35,749 bases of DNA from Chloroflexota bacterium (GTDB lineage: Bacteria > Chloroflexota > Limnocylindria > Limnocylindrales > CSP1-4), in contig SCUO01000030.1 of NCBI GenBank assembly GCA_004297395.1, forward strand, positions 1 to 35,749. The letters run 5' to 3'. This document shows positions 15,352 to 25,003 of the stretch, one piece after another. How positions within the stretch are numbered: position 1 is the stretch's first letter; each line of letters starts with the position of its first letter. The translations under genes and the position numbers were made by a program. The notes below the pieces were generated by a model that made no database searches, was not told the origin of the DNA, and was given only the letters and a program-made list of their open reading frames with translations.

Positions 15352-16815
15352 TCAGCCCTTGATGGCGGCCCGGAGACGCAGCCACTCCGCGTAGCGGGCA
15401 TCCTCGATCGCCTGGCGCGCAGGGTCGGGCAGCGTCGCCGGACGGCCTCGTTCCCTGATCCATCCGCCCGACGCGAAGATGTCGGCCCCGAGCGCGCCCC
15501 ACGCCGCGAGCTCGGCGCTGCCGAGCGCCCCATCCGCCCACGGCCGCCACTCCTGGGCGACCCCGACGACGTCGCTGACGACCTGCCGCCAGGTGTCGCT
15601 CTGCGCTCCTCCACCGGTCGCCACGAAGTGGGCGGAGGCGAGATCAACCCCCGCCGCCTCGAGGCCGGCGCGGGCGATGAAGCCGAACGATTCGAGCAGG
15701 GCCCGATGGAGATCAGCACGACCCTGGTTCGCGTCGAGCCCGATGATGGCCGGCCGTCGGATGGGCGTGCCCGGCCGGACGTGAGCCAGGAAGTTGGGCA
15801 CCACATACGGTCCATCGACCCTCGGCTCGAGCGCGAGGGCCGCCCGATCGAGCCGCTCGATCTTCGAGGCCCGGTCCTCCCCATTCGCCGGCTCGATGCC
15901 CCCGGCCACCCAGGGCAGGGCCGGTCCGATGACCGCGTAGGCCACCTCGTGATACGGCGCCCATTCGGCGATCGGTGATGGATCGACCAGGTATGCCTGG
16001 AAGTCGTGGCTGCAGACGTCCACGGACGTCGTCGTGCCGTAGTAGAGGAGCACCTCACCGGGATGCACGACGCCGGCGCCGAGGAGCTCAGCCGGCGTGT
16101 CGCCGAGGCCCACGACGACGGCCGTGCCTCGCGGCAGGCCGCTGTCGGCCGATGCGCCCGGCGTGACGTGGCCGAGCACCTCGCCCGCACGACGGAGGGG
16201 CGGCAGGGCCGCCGGATCGAGGGAGATCGTGGCGCACAGGTCGCGCCGCCAGGTCAGGCGCGAGATGTCGAGCAGGCCACCGGTCCGTCGGGCGCTCCGA
16301 TGGTCGAGGCCTCGCTCGCCGGTCAGCCGGAAGGCGAGGTGGTCGTGCGGGTTGAACACCATCTTCGTCTGTCGCAGCAGGTCGGGCGCCTCGCGCTGGA
16401 GCCAGAGGAGCTTCGGCAGCCACTCGTCGCCCGCGAGGGCCTCGCCGCCCAGGGTGGCAGCCCGGTCGACCTCGGCGTCGGCTCGCCGGTCGCCGTAGAG
16501 CATCGCTGGGGCGAGGGGATCCCCACGCCCATCGGCCAGAAGGAGAGTCGGGTAATGGCCGCTGATCGAGACGGCGGCGAGCCTACCTCGGCTGGCCTCC
16601 GGCAGCGTTCCCAGGGTGGCCGCCACGAGCTCGCGGAGGGCCGTCCACCATCCCTCCGGAGCCTGCTCGGCGGCGTCCGGCGCGGGCCGGGAGACGTGCT
16701 GAGGAACGGCTGCCCGTGCCAGGATCGTCCCATCATCGGTGACGAGGACCGCCTTGGCAGAGCTGCTCCCGAGATCGACGCCCAGGACGAGTCGCTGGCT
16801 GCCTCGTCGACTCAT
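15352..16815 (-). CDS. FGGY-family carbohydrate kinase (second copy)
   Basis: The 487-residue protein has the FGGY signature LVLGVDLGSSSAKAVL at the N-terminus, the substrate segment SISGHYPTLLLAD and YGDRRADAEVD, and the C-terminal ATP-domain motif VATGGGAQSDTWRQVVSDVVG. It is clearly different from the kinase at 2208. It is the last gene of the nine-kilobase minus-strand operon, 20 bases after the SHMT-like gene. Members phosphorylate ketoses, polyols or related hydroxy compounds. Here KDG phosphorylation already has a PfkB kinase, so this enzyme probably handles another product, perhaps the aldehyde or ketose left by the SHMT-like enzyme. That link is inference. Confidence 0.88.
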   Translation of the reverse strand: MSRRGSQRLVLGVDLGSSSAKAVLVTDDGTILARAAVPQHVSRPAPDAAEQAPEGWWTALRELVAATLGTLPEASRGRLAAVSISGHYPTLLLADGRGDPLAPAMLYGDRRADAEVDRAATLGGEALAGDEWLPKLLWLQREAPDLLRQTKMVFNPHDHLAFRLTGERGLDHRSARRTGGLLDISRLTWRRDLCATISLDPAALPPLRRAGEVLGHVTPGASADSGLPRGTAVVVGLGDTPAELLGAGVVHPGEVLLYYGTTTSVDVCSHDFQAYLVDPSPIAEWAPYHEVAYAVIGPALPWVAGGIEPANGEDRASKIERLDRAALALEPRVDGPYVVPNFLAHVRPGTPIRRPAIIGLDANQGRADLHRALLESFGFIARAGLEAAGVDLASAHFVATGGGAQSDTWRQVVSDVVGVAQEWRPWADGALGSAELAAWGALGADIFASGGWIRERGRPATLPDPARQAIEDARYAEWLRLRAAIKG

Positions 16816-16835
16816 CCGCGCCGTCCGGGGCCCTG

Positions 16836-18116
16836 TCAGGACGTGGCCGGCGCTGCGGCCGAGTCGAAGCAGAACCCGATCCCCCCGAGCTTTGCCGCCA
16901 GCACCCGGGTTCGTCCGCGGACCGTCTCCGACGTCTGACGGCCGGTCAGGACATCGCTGATCGCGTCCGCGATCAGGGGCATGTCCTCGGGAGTTGCACC
17001 GCGACGAGTGACCTCCTGGAGCCCGAGGCGAATGCCGGCCTCGCCGAGCATCGGCGGGAGGCGGGTTGCCGTGCTGATGATTCCGGCCGACTCGAGTCGC
17101 TCGCCAACCTCCCGCGCGGAGCCGAACTCCGCGACCGGAAGGAGCAGCGTGTGGGAGCTCGTGTAGCCCCGCTCACGCCCGACCACGGGCACGTCACGCG
17201 CGTCGATCTCCGCGCCCAAACGCTGGGCATTGGCGATGATCGCGTCCGCATACGCCTCACCGAACGCGAGCATCTCGGCCGCCGCGACTCCGAGCGCCGG
17301 CATCCGCCCAGGGTTGTGGTTCGTGACGAGGCCAGGATAGATCGCGGGAGAAACCCGATCCATGATCGCCTGCGAGCCAGTCAGGACAAGCCCGCCGGGT
17401 GGCCCGGGGAAGATCTTGTGGGTCGACGCCCAGACGAGCGCAGCGCCCTCACGGAGCGGATCCTGGAAGCGATGTCCGGCGACGAGCCCAAGGACGTGGG
17501 AGGCGTCATAGGCAATGAGGGTCTCGGGTTGACCGGCCAGAGCCGCCGCCAGCTCGACGAGCGGGTGCGGGAAGAGGAACAGGCTGCTGCCGAGGATGAT
17601 CATTCGGGGGCGGCGCGCGCGGGCGAGCTCGACCGTCCGCCCGACATCGATCGAATACATTTCCGGATCGAAGGGCAGCGGCAGCACCTCGAGCCTGGCG
17701 TGATGGGTCGCGTTCAGCTTCTCCGCGATCCGATGGCCGCCGCCGGGTGAGTCGAGCTCAAGCACGAGGTCGCCTGGTTCGGTCAGGGCGAGGACCGCAC
17801 CGACGCCCGCAACGTGGCCGGACAGTGGACGTGCCTCGACGAACTGGACGTCGAAGAGCATTCGGAGGAGCTCGTCGACGAGTACCTCGATCTCGACCAT
17901 CACCGTCGTCCCGAAGTACTTCCGCGCCGCGAGATCGCGACCGACATAGTCGCCGTAGCGCGACGCCAGGTCCGAGGCGAGGAGCGCCTGAGCCTGCGGG
18001 CTCATGACGTTTTCGGCCGCGACGAGATTCAGGCAGCTCTCCCGCCAGCGCTCGTGCTCGCTGACGAGGCGAACGAGCTCCTGCGCCGCCCCTGCGGGAT
18101 CAGGGCGACCGGTCAT
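16836..18116 (-). CDS. SHMT-like PLP-dependent (fold type I) aldolase/transferase
   Basis: The 426-residue protein follows serine hydroxymethyltransferase throughout: LVAAENVMSPQA (ASEN..S in SHMT), PLSGHVAGVGAVLAL, YDASHVLGL with PLP-binding Asp204 and His207, the PLP lysine Lys234 in STHKIFPGPPGG, and the carboxylate-binding arginine Arg363 in IRLGLQEVTRRG. The segment that in SHMT holds the catalytic Tyr/Glu (EGYPGKRYYGG) reads YGDYVGRDLAARKYFGTT, so the folate-dependent role is doubtful. A retro-aldol reaction on a beta-hydroxy amino acid is more likely. Its ATG overlaps the KDPG aldolase stop as ATGA, implying coupled translation. The frame extends upstream to 18473 but only through that neighbour. 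Confidence 0.8.
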   Translation of the reverse strand: MTGRPDPAGAAQELVRLVSEHERWRESCLNLVAAENVMSPQAQALLASDLASRYGDYVGRDLAARKYFGTTVMVEIEVLVDELLRMLFDVQFVEARPLSGHVAGVGAVLALTEPGDLVLELDSPGGGHRIAEKLNATHHARLEVLPLPFDPEMYSIDVGRTVELARARRPRMIILGSSLFLFPHPLVELAAALAGQPETLIAYDASHVLGLVAGHRFQDPLREGAALVWASTHKIFPGPPGGLVLTGSQAIMDRVSPAIYPGLVTNHNPGRMPALGVAAAEMLAFGEAYADAIIANAQRLGAEIDARDVPVVGRERGYTSSHTLLLPVAEFGSAREVGERLESAGIISTATRLPPMLGEAGIRLGLQEVTRRGATPEDMPLIADAISDVLTGRQTSETVRGRTRVLAAKLGGIGFCFDSAAAPATS

Positions 18117-18778
18117 GAGCCGCGGTCGCGACGGGCCGAGCGAGCCGCGTCCACGGCCGCCCGGAAGGCCCGGGCAGTCTCGGTCAGCGAGTCGAACTCG
18201 CCCGACGCGATCGCCCGCGGATCGACGAGGTTGCTGCCGACCGCGATCGCAACCGCTCCGGCGTCGATGAACGGCCCAGCCGTGTGGAGGTCGACGCCAC
18301 CGGTCGGGACGAGCCGGACCTGCGGCAAGGGCGCAAGCACATCCTTGAAGTAACGCGGCCCGAGCCCGGTGGCAGGAAAGACTTTGACGAGATCGGCCCC
18401 GAATTCCCAGGCCGTCAGGATCTCCGTCGGCGTGTAGGCCCCCGGAATGACCACGACGTCGTACCGATGACACATCTCGATCGTTTCGCGGGAGAGCGTC
18501 GGCGAGACGATGAAGCGAGCCCCGGAGAGAATGGCCGCCCGCGCCGTAGGGCCGTCGAGGACGGTCCCGGCGCCAAGGACGACGTCTTCGCCCAACTCCC
18601 CGGCGGCGCGGGCCAGCGTGTCGATGGCGCCGGGCGTCGTCATGGTGAATTCGATCGCAGTGACGCCGCCGGCCGCGATCGCCCTGGCCACCTCCAGCAA
18701 CCGGTCGGAGGACTGCAGCCGGACGATCGCGACGACGCCCGTTTCCAGGATCTGATCCAGCGTCTTCAGGCGGCTCAA
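18113..18778 (-). CDS. eda: KDPG/KHG aldolase
   Basis: This class I aldolase is 221 residues from the TTG at 18778. The catalytic glutamate is Glu43 in AIEFTMTTPG, the Schiff-base lysine is Lys132 in DLVKVFPAT, and phosphate binding is by VPTGGVD and AVGSNLV. It splits 2-keto-3-deoxy-6-phosphogluconate into pyruvate and glyceraldehyde 3-phosphate. The TTG is chosen because GGAGG stands seven bases upstream; a GTG at 18814 in the same frame has no ribosome site and would add 12 residues beyond family length. It follows the KDG kinase gene, which supplies its substrate, and overlaps the SHMT-like gene by four bases. Confidence 0.92.
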   Translation of the reverse strand: MSRLKTLDQILETGVVAIVRLQSSDRLLEVARAIAAGGVTAIEFTMTTPGAIDTLARAAGELGEDVVLGAGTVLDGPTARAAILSGARFIVSPTLSRETIEMCHRYDVVVIPGAYTPTEILTAWEFGADLVKVFPATGLGPRYFKDVLAPLPQVRLVPTGGVDLHTAGPFIDAGAVAIAVGSNLVDPRAIASGEFDSLTETARAFRAAVDAARSARRDRGS

Positions 18779-18835
18779 GTCGATGCCTCCTTCGTTGGTG
18801 CGATTGGACCGCACGGGGCCGCCGGCCGCGGCGGC

Positions 18836-19846
18836 TCAGCGGGCGATGCGGAGTCCGGCGCCGGAGAGCTGTGCCTCGACCTCCGCGAGTGTGACCCAGG
18901 CGAGGTCGCCCGGCAGCGTCTGCTGCAAGGCGCTGAAAGCGTTTCCATAGCGCACACCCCGGGCAACATCGCCCGTCGTCTCGCCGGTGAGCCAGCCATA
19001 GAGGAAGCCCGATGCGTACGCATCACCGCCGCCGACCCGATCTACGACCTCGATGTCATAGGACCGGTCGTCGTAGTCGATGCCGTCCGCGTAGGCGATC
19101 GCCGTCCAGGTATTCCGGAGGACCGACGTGTCGCCCCGAAGCGTGATCGTGACGACCTTGAAGCCGAAGCGATCGACGAGCTTTCGCGCGACGTCGCGGT
19201 AGTCGGAGCCCGTGATCCCGAAGACGCGGCGGGTGTCCTCCTCGGTCGTGATGAGGATGTCGACGTTCCGCATCAGGGGCTCCTGGACTGCCCTCGATCG
19301 CTCCTCCGACCAGAGCTTGGCGCGATAGTTGAGGTCGTAGGACACGGGGATGCCGGCGGCCCGGGCCGCCGCGAGCGCGTCGCGGACGGCTGTTGCCGCG
19401 GCGTCGCTCAGGGCGGGCGTGATGCCCGACGTGTGGAAGGCAGAGGCATCCACCAAGGCGGCGTTCCAGTCGATCTCATCGGGCACGAGCTTGCTGAACG
19501 CGGATCCGGCGCGATCGTAGATGACCGCGCTCGCGCGCGGCGACGCGCCCGGCTCCAGGAAGTAGAGGCCGGCGCGAGCGCTCGGATCCCAGGACAGGAA
19601 GGAGACATCCACGCCGAACTCCCGAGCGCGGTTCCGGATGATCCGACCGAGGGGGCTGTCCGGAAGGCGCGAGATCCAGCGGGTGCTGAGTCCGAGGCGG
19701 CTCAGCCCGGCCGCGACGTTCAGCTCGGCGCCGCCGACGGTGACGTCGAACGAGACCGCCTGTTCGAGGCGCTGATGGTCGGGCGCGGCCAGTCGGAGCA
19801 TGGCCTCGCCGAACGTGACGACAGTCGCCGTGGAGTGGGACTCCAT
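18836..19846 (-). CDS. kdgK: 2-keto-3-deoxygluconate kinase (PfkB family)
   Basis: The 336-residue protein is a ribokinase-fold sugar kinase. The first PfkB motif is VGGAELNVAAGLSRLG, with the VTFGEAMLRL start characteristic of KDG kinases. The second signature is DRVGGGDAYASGFLYG (DTTGAGD in most relatives), with catalytic base Asp275. It phosphorylates 2-keto-3-deoxygluconate to KDPG. AAGGAGGG stands six bases before the ATG. It sits between the PLP deaminase (22 bases upstream) and the KDPG aldolase, so substrate and product enzymes flank it. The unusual RVGGGD in place of TTGAGD still keeps the essential residues. Confidence 0.88.
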   Translation of the reverse strand: MESHSTATVVTFGEAMLRLAAPDHQRLEQAVSFDVTVGGAELNVAAGLSRLGLSTRWISRLPDSPLGRIIRNRAREFGVDVSFLSWDPSARAGLYFLEPGASPRASAVIYDRAGSAFSKLVPDEIDWNAALVDASAFHTSGITPALSDAAATAVRDALAAARAAGIPVSYDLNYRAKLWSEERSRAVQEPLMRNVDILITTEEDTRRVFGITGSDYRDVARKLVDRFGFKVVTITLRGDTSVLRNTWTAIAYADGIDYDDRSYDIEVVDRVGGGDAYASGFLYGWLTGETTGDVARGVRYGNAFSALQQTLPGDLAWVTLAEVEAQLSGAGLRIAR

Positions 19847-19868
19847 GGTCAGGCAGCCCTCCTTGGGC

Positions 19869-21161
19869 TCAGAAGTAGGTTCGGACGAGGTCGACGACGC
19901 AGTGCTCCCGATCGACCACCGGGAGCAAGTGCCACTTGTCGAATGCGGTGCACGGATGGGAGATGCCGAAGGACATCCAGTCGCCGACCAGCACCTCGAG
20001 TCCGGCCGGGATGCGAACGAAGGCATGCTGGTCGTTGAGATCGAAGACCGTGGCGCCGGTCGCATCCAGCCACTCGTTCGCCGTTGAACGACGCAGTCGA
20101 AGCGGTATGGGGAGCCCGAGGTCGAACGAGGTGTCTCGCCGGCCCACGTTCGTGATGGCGAGTCCGGTCTCGGGCCGGGAGACGACCTGGGCCCAGAGCT
20201 CGAGCGCGGGCTCGAGCCGCCGGGGCACCTCCGCGCCAGGTCGGGTGAAGGGCGACAGGTCCGCGTAGTGGCCCGCGTCGTGGCTCACGTAGGCACCGGC
20301 GCGGATGATGGTCCGAGCTGGCTGCCCCCCGGGAAGCGGCGCCCGGAACGCGGCCACGACCTCGTCGAAAAAGACGCTCCCACCCGCGGTGAGGATCGGC
20401 GACGGATCGCGAAGGAGGCCTCGCCCGACCAGATGGGCGGCAACCTCGCGCATCTGCTCGAGGAACCGGCGAACGGTCGCGAGGACCGATGGCTCGATCT
20501 CGTGACCGAGGCCCCCCTCATAGCCCGCCACCCCGACGACCGGAAGCCCCGCGTCAAAGGCGGCCTCCGCCACGGCCACCGCTTCCTCGACGGTGCGACA
20601 GCCGGTCCGGCCGCCGACGGTGCCCATCTCGACAAGAACGCCGAGGCCGCCCGGCGCGCTCGCACCGCGTGCCGCACTGCCCGCTGCCAGGAGGTCGACC
20701 CCGGCTGTCGAGTCGACATAGCAGAGGAAGGTGAAGTCGGCGTCGCGCGCCAGCTCGTCGAGTACCCAGGCGATCCCGGCCCGATCGACGAGCTCGTTGG
20801 CAAGCAAGATGTCCCGGATCCCGAAGGCCCGGCAAAGCGCAACCTGGCTCACCGTTGCGACGCTGATGCCCCAGGCTCCGGCCTCCAGCTGGCGCCGGAA
20901 GATCGACGGCGCCAGGGTCGTCTTGCCGTGTGGCGCCAGCTCCACCCCTGCGTCCCGCGCGTAGGTGGCCATCGTCTCGATGTTCGCGCGGAGGGCCTCG
21001 TCACGGAGGACCATGATCGGTGGCACGAAGGCGCCACCGAACAGGCTCGGTTGGCCTGCGACGATCTCGGCGAGGGTCGATCCGAACGTGGACGGGGCGA
21101 AGCCCTTGAAGCCGGCGTCGACGCGAGTGGCGCGCTCCTCCTCCAGGGGTGTGCCGTTCAT
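19869..21161 (-). CDS. D-serine-dehydratase-like PLP deaminase (alanine racemase fold)
   Basis: The 430-residue protein belongs to the D-threonine aldolase/D-serine dehydratase family (fold type III). The PLP lysine is Lys80 in LAPHGKTTLAP, VLVEMGTVGGRTGCRT carries the PLP-phosphate side, and GISHPCTAFDKW contains the paired metal ligands His402 and Cys404. The SHPC..FDKW form is that of the branch annotated as amino acid or D-glucosaminate deaminases. Such enzymes use PLP plus a divalent metal to remove water and ammonia from a D-2-amino-3-hydroxy acid, giving a 2-keto acid. Between RidA and KDG kinase, a D-glucosaminate-type substrate yielding 2-keto-3-deoxygluconate is the natural reading. 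Its ATG overlaps the RidA stop. Confidence 0.8.
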   Translation of the reverse strand: MNGTPLEEERATRVDAGFKGFAPSTFGSTLAEIVAGQPSLFGGAFVPPIMVLRDEALRANIETMATYARDAGVELAPHGKTTLAPSIFRRQLEAGAWGISVATVSQVALCRAFGIRDILLANELVDRAGIAWVLDELARDADFTFLCYVDSTAGVDLLAAGSAARGASAPGGLGVLVEMGTVGGRTGCRTVEEAVAVAEAAFDAGLPVVGVAGYEGGLGHEIEPSVLATVRRFLEQMREVAAHLVGRGLLRDPSPILTAGGSVFFDEVVAAFRAPLPGGQPARTIIRAGAYVSHDAGHYADLSPFTRPGAEVPRRLEPALELWAQVVSRPETGLAITNVGRRDTSFDLGLPIPLRLRRSTANEWLDATGATVFDLNDQHAFVRIPAGLEVLVGDWMSFGISHPCTAFDKWHLLPVVDREHCVVDLVRTYF

Positions 21162-21645
21162 GCGGCCCCGCGAGCCTCGACGATCAGCTCGATCTCCACC
21201 GGCGCGCCGCCGGGCAGCTCGGCAACGCCGATGGCGGATCGCGCGTGGCGGCCGGCCTCTCCGAAGATCTCTTCGATCAGCTGCGAGGCGCCATTGATGA
21301 CCGCCGGCTGCTGGGCGAACCCCGGCGCGGACGCGACGAAGCCGGTCAGCCTGACGATGCGAGACACGCGGTCGAGCGAGCCGAGCAGGCCGCGGACCTC
21401 GGCGACGCAGTTGAGCGCCGCCAGCCGGGCGGCTTGCTGACCCTGCTCGATCGACACCTCGCTGCCGAGCTTGCCCTGGACCTGGAGGACGCCATCGACG
21501 GTTGGTGTCTGGCCGGAGGCGAAGACGAGGTCGCCGGTCCGGACGGCCGGGACGTAGACGGCCATGGGCGGAGGAAGGGCCGGAATCTGGATGCCCAGCT
21601 GGCGAAGCCGGATCTCGAAGGACGCAGAACCAGGCGAGTCGGTCG

Positions 21646-21649
<4 letters not shown>
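21158..21649 (-). CDS. RidA family enamine/imine deaminase
   Basis: The 163-residue protein has the YjgF/YER057c/UK114 core, with LVFASGQTP and the conserved [19 protein letters not shown] motif whose Arg137 corresponds to the catalytic arginine of RidA. An N-terminal extension of about 25 residues resembles the longer YjgF-like subgroup. RidA hydrolyses the 2-aminoacrylate-type enamines and imines released by PLP-dependent dehydratases. Here it overlaps by four bases (ATGA) both the transporter ATPase gene before it and the PLP deaminase gene after it, so it is made together with an enzyme that generates just such intermediates. Confidence 0.92.
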
Positions 21650-22373
<724 letters not shown>

Positions 22374-22377
<4 letters not shown>

Positions 22378-23024
22378 GCGTGCAGGGCCCTCTTCTCCAG
22401 GCGTCGCGCGACCAGCGACATCGGGTAGCAGATCACGAAGTAGATCGCGGCGATCACGACGAAGACCTCGATCGGCATCCCGATCCGGTCGATGATCGCC
22501 TGGCCCTCGCGGACGAGCTCGAAGTAGCCAATGGCCGTGGCAAGGGCCGTGTCCTTGACCAGGCCGATGTACTGCCCGACGAGCGGCGGCAGCACGATCG
22601 TGAACGTCTGCGGCAGGATCACGTAGCGCTCGATCTGAAACCGCGACAGCCCGATCGAGCGGGCCGCCTCGCGCTGGCCTCTTGGGACGGCCTCGATCCC
22701 GGCTCGGAAGATCTCCGAGATCAGGGCGCCCTCGTAGAGGGTGAGGGCGACGAGGGCGGCGATGAACGTCTCGACGCCGCGGAGCCCCAGGTACGCCGCG
22801 CCGAAGTAGATGAACAGCATCTGGACGAGGAGCGGCGAGCCGCGGAACACCTCGAGGTAGATCCGCAGGGGCGCGCGAAGCGCCGGAATGCGCGCCGCCC
22901 GGAGGACTCCGACCACGAGCCCGAGTGCGGTCCCAAGGATGATCGTCGCGATCGACAGGGTAAGCGTGTTCACGAAGCCCGTGAACAGGATCCCGCTGCT
23001 GTCGATGATGCCCTGCCAGCCCAT
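22374..23024 (-). CDS. Polar amino acid ABC transporter permease (second)
   Basis: The 216-residue membrane protein belongs to the HisMQ/GlnP family with about five hydrophobic segments. The EAA loop reads [21 protein letters not shown], the contact site for the ATPase. [17 protein letters not shown] is the typical conserved stretch after the second helix. It begins three bases after the stop of the first permease, so the two are translated together and form a heterodimeric channel. Confidence 0.93.
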
Positions 23025-23027
23025 GGC

Positions 23028-23753
23028 CTAGCTTCCCCGGACCATGTGGCCGACCCGGCTGAGCAGTCCGGGCCGCCGCCGCGGGCCCGACGGGTAGAGC
23101 GGGGGCTTGAACGCCCGGCGCCCGACGAGGTCCGCGACCAGCGCCGTCACGTTGGAGAGGAACAGGTACAGAACGAGCACGACCGTGAAGATGTGCATCG
23201 TCAGCAGTGTCTGGGAGTTGATCGTCTGGGCCGTGTTCGTCAGCTCCGGCAGAGCGATCTGCGACACCAACGACGAGCCGAGGATCACCTGGATGAACTG
23301 GTTGATCACCGGTGGGTAGACGCTCCGCAGCGCCTGCGGGAAGACGACGCTCCGGAAGACGTCGCGGGGTGCGAGGCCGATGGACCGGGCGGCCTCGAGC
23401 TGGCCTCGCGGGACGGACTGCAGACCCGCCCGGATGATCTCGGTGAGGTACGCCCCGGCGTTGACCGCGAGGGCGGCGACGCCGGCCTGAAAGGCGTCGA
23501 ACCGGATCCCGGCCTGCGGCAGCGCGAAGTAGATCATGAACAGCTGGAGCAGGACGGGAGTGTTCCGGATGCCCTCGACGTAGACGGCCCCGATGAACCG
23601 GAGCAACCTGAAATGGGACCGGCGCGCGAGCGCCCCGAGCACGCCCAGGATGAACGCGAACAGGAACGCGAGCACCGACATCGCGGTGGTCAGCCAGAGC
23701 GCGTTCAGGAATGCGGGCGCGTAGCTGAAAGTGGTCGCCCAGGGGGCGAGCAT
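23028..23753 (-). CDS. Polar amino acid ABC transporter permease (first)
   Basis: The 241-residue HisMQ/GlnP-type permease has an EAA loop [21 protein letters not shown] and the family stretch [19 protein letters not shown]. About five membrane helices are visible, with a basic, proline-rich tail ([10 protein letters not shown]) after the last. AGGGAG stands four bases before the ATG. It lies 151 bases after the binding-protein gene; that gap holds two stable stem-loops. Confidence 0.93.
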   Translation of the reverse strand: MLAPWATTFSYAPAFLNALWLTTAMSVLAFLFAFILGVLGALARRSHFRLLRFIGAVYVEGIRNTPVLLQLFMIYFALPQAGIRFDAFQAGVAALAVNAGAYLTEIIRAGLQSVPRGQLEAARSIGLAPRDVFRSVVFPQALRSVYPPVINQFIQVILGSSLVSQIALPELTNTAQTINSQTLLTMHIFTVVLVLYLFLSNVTALVADLVGRRAFKPPLYPSGPRRRPGLLSRVGHMVRGS

Positions 23754-23804
23754 CGATCTCCCTCTCCGGCGCGGTCGGGCTCAGCCGCCGCCGGCCAGGC
23801 GGAG

Positions 23805-23820
23805 GACCGGCGAACCGGTC
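23805..23820 (-). other. Intercistronic stem-loop with UUCG loop
   Basis: In the mRNA of the minus strand GACCGG and CCGGTC flank a TTCG tetraloop. It is the second of two hairpins between the binding-protein gene and the permeases. Confidence 0.45.
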
Positions 23821-23859
23821 GCGGACCGAGCCCCGGGGTCGAGCCCGAGGTTCGGCCGC

Positions 23860-23876
23860 GGCCGGCGGCGCCGGCC
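23860..23876 (-). other. Intercistronic stem-loop just after the binding-protein gene
   Basis: GGCCGGC and GCCGGCC flank a three-base loop, 28 bases after the binding-protein stop codon. Hairpins in this position often protect the upstream mRNA from 3' decay or end part of the transcripts, so that binding protein outnumbers permease. Confidence 0.5.
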
Positions 23877-23904
23877 CGTGGTCACTCGTTCAGTCGGGTG
23901 ACGA

Positions 23905-24729
23905 TCACTCGTAGGCGACCGGCCAGAGCGGGTCCATGCCGAACCACTTGTTGTAGAGCTCGCGGTTCTTCCCGGTGTGGTTGAGCCAGAAGATGAACTG
24001 GTTCTGCCACTCCAGCCAGTTGAGCTGGCCCTGGGCGACGCCGAAGCCATTGTGCTCGAGCGGGATGAGCGAGTCGTTCGTGACCCGCAGTTCCGGGTCG
24101 AGCTTCGCCTGATAGGTCTGGAAGTTCGAGTCTTCGATCATCGCGTCGGCCTGGCCGGACTTTACCGCCAGGACGGCCGCGGCGGACGTCGGGTACGACT
24201 GCGCCGTCGCGTTGGGATTCGCGGCCTTGAGGATGTCCGCGTTCGTGGAACCGGTGACGACGGCGACGGTCTTGCCGTCGAGGTCGCTGATCCCGTTGAT
24301 GTCGCTGTCCGTTCGGACCAGGAGGACCTCACCGGCGATGACGTACGGCAGCGTGAAGTTGATCTGCTTGGCGCGCGTCGGGTTCTCGGTGAAATTGCAG
24401 ATCACGACGTCGACCTTGTCGGTCTGCAGGTTCGGGATGCGGTTGTCGGCGGTCGTGTCGACCATCTCGAGCTTGACACCGAGCTGGGCCGCCATCTCGG
24501 TGGCGATGTCGACGTCGTACCCGGCGGGCTTGCCGCTCTCGTCCATAAAGCCGAACGGCGCGAACGAAAGACAGTCACCGACCTTCACGGTGCCGCGCTC
24601 GATGACCTCCTTGAGCTTGTCGGTCCCCGCACCCGAGTTGCTGGTCCCACATGCCGCGGCGACGAGTCCGGCCATCATGACGCCGGCAATCAGGCGGGTT
24701 CCCCAGCCGCGTCTACTTCCTCGAGGCAT
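23905..24729 (-). CDS. Polar amino acid-type solute-binding lipoprotein
   Basis: The 274-residue protein has a twin-Arg-free lipoprotein signal ending in GLVAAAC, followed by a family 3 solute-binding domain. Typical landmarks are GTVKVGDCLSFAPFGFMDESGKPAGYDVDIATEMAAQLG, KVDVVICNFTENPTRAKQINFTLPY and VTGSTNADIL. The cluster of AEDSNF-type residues that select the ligand does not tell the substrate. It is the first gene of the operon; AGGAGAG stands four to five bases before the ATG. It should deliver the compound metabolised by the enzymes downstream. Confidence 0.93.
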   Translation of the reverse strand: MPRGSRRGWGTRLIAGVMMAGLVAAACGTSNSGAGTDKLKEVIERGTVKVGDCLSFAPFGFMDESGKPAGYDVDIATEMAAQLGVKLEMVDTTADNRIPNLQTDKVDVVICNFTENPTRAKQINFTLPYVIAGEVLLVRTDSDINGISDLDGKTVAVVTGSTNADILKAANPNATAQSYPTSAAAVLAVKSGQADAMIEDSNFQTYQAKLDPELRVTNDSLIPLEHNGFGVAQGQLNWLEWQNQFIFWLNHTGKNRELYNKWFGMDPLWPVAYE

Positions 24730-24788
24730 CTTCTCTCCTATGTGCCGTTGCTGGTGGTGTACCCGACCGCGAAGGCAGGGACGATGCT

Positions 24789-24804
24789 CGGAACCGCTGT
24801 TCCG
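24789..24804. promoter_or_regulatory. Inverted repeat upstream of the aminosugar-acid-type operon (candidate operator)
   Basis: CGGAAC and GTTCCG flank a four-base centre, about 60 bases before the binding-protein start. It is the only clear symmetric site in the 286-base interval between the binding-protein gene and the divergent ABC exporter. I could not place a convincing -35/-10 pair for the leftward operon. Confidence 0.35.
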
Positions 24805-25003
24805 CTTGGACGCAGCCGGACGATCGGCGGGCTCGAACCAGCGAATTGCCCCGCTGCAGTCTCGTGGCTCAAAGTGCTCCCCCGTAGGGCCGAACGTCGC
24901 GCCACCTCCGGCCCATGCGGCCCCATCGCGCGCTCGACTGGACCGAGACCGCTGGTAGCCACGGCCGGCGACCGGGCCCGTAACGCTGCGAGCTGACCAC
25001 GGC

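Noticed and set aside
13545-16190. Minus-strand open frame of 881 codons opposite trpB2
   Set aside because: It overlaps three well-identified genes, and its sequence is low-complexity Arg/Ser/Pro typical of antisense high-GC frames.
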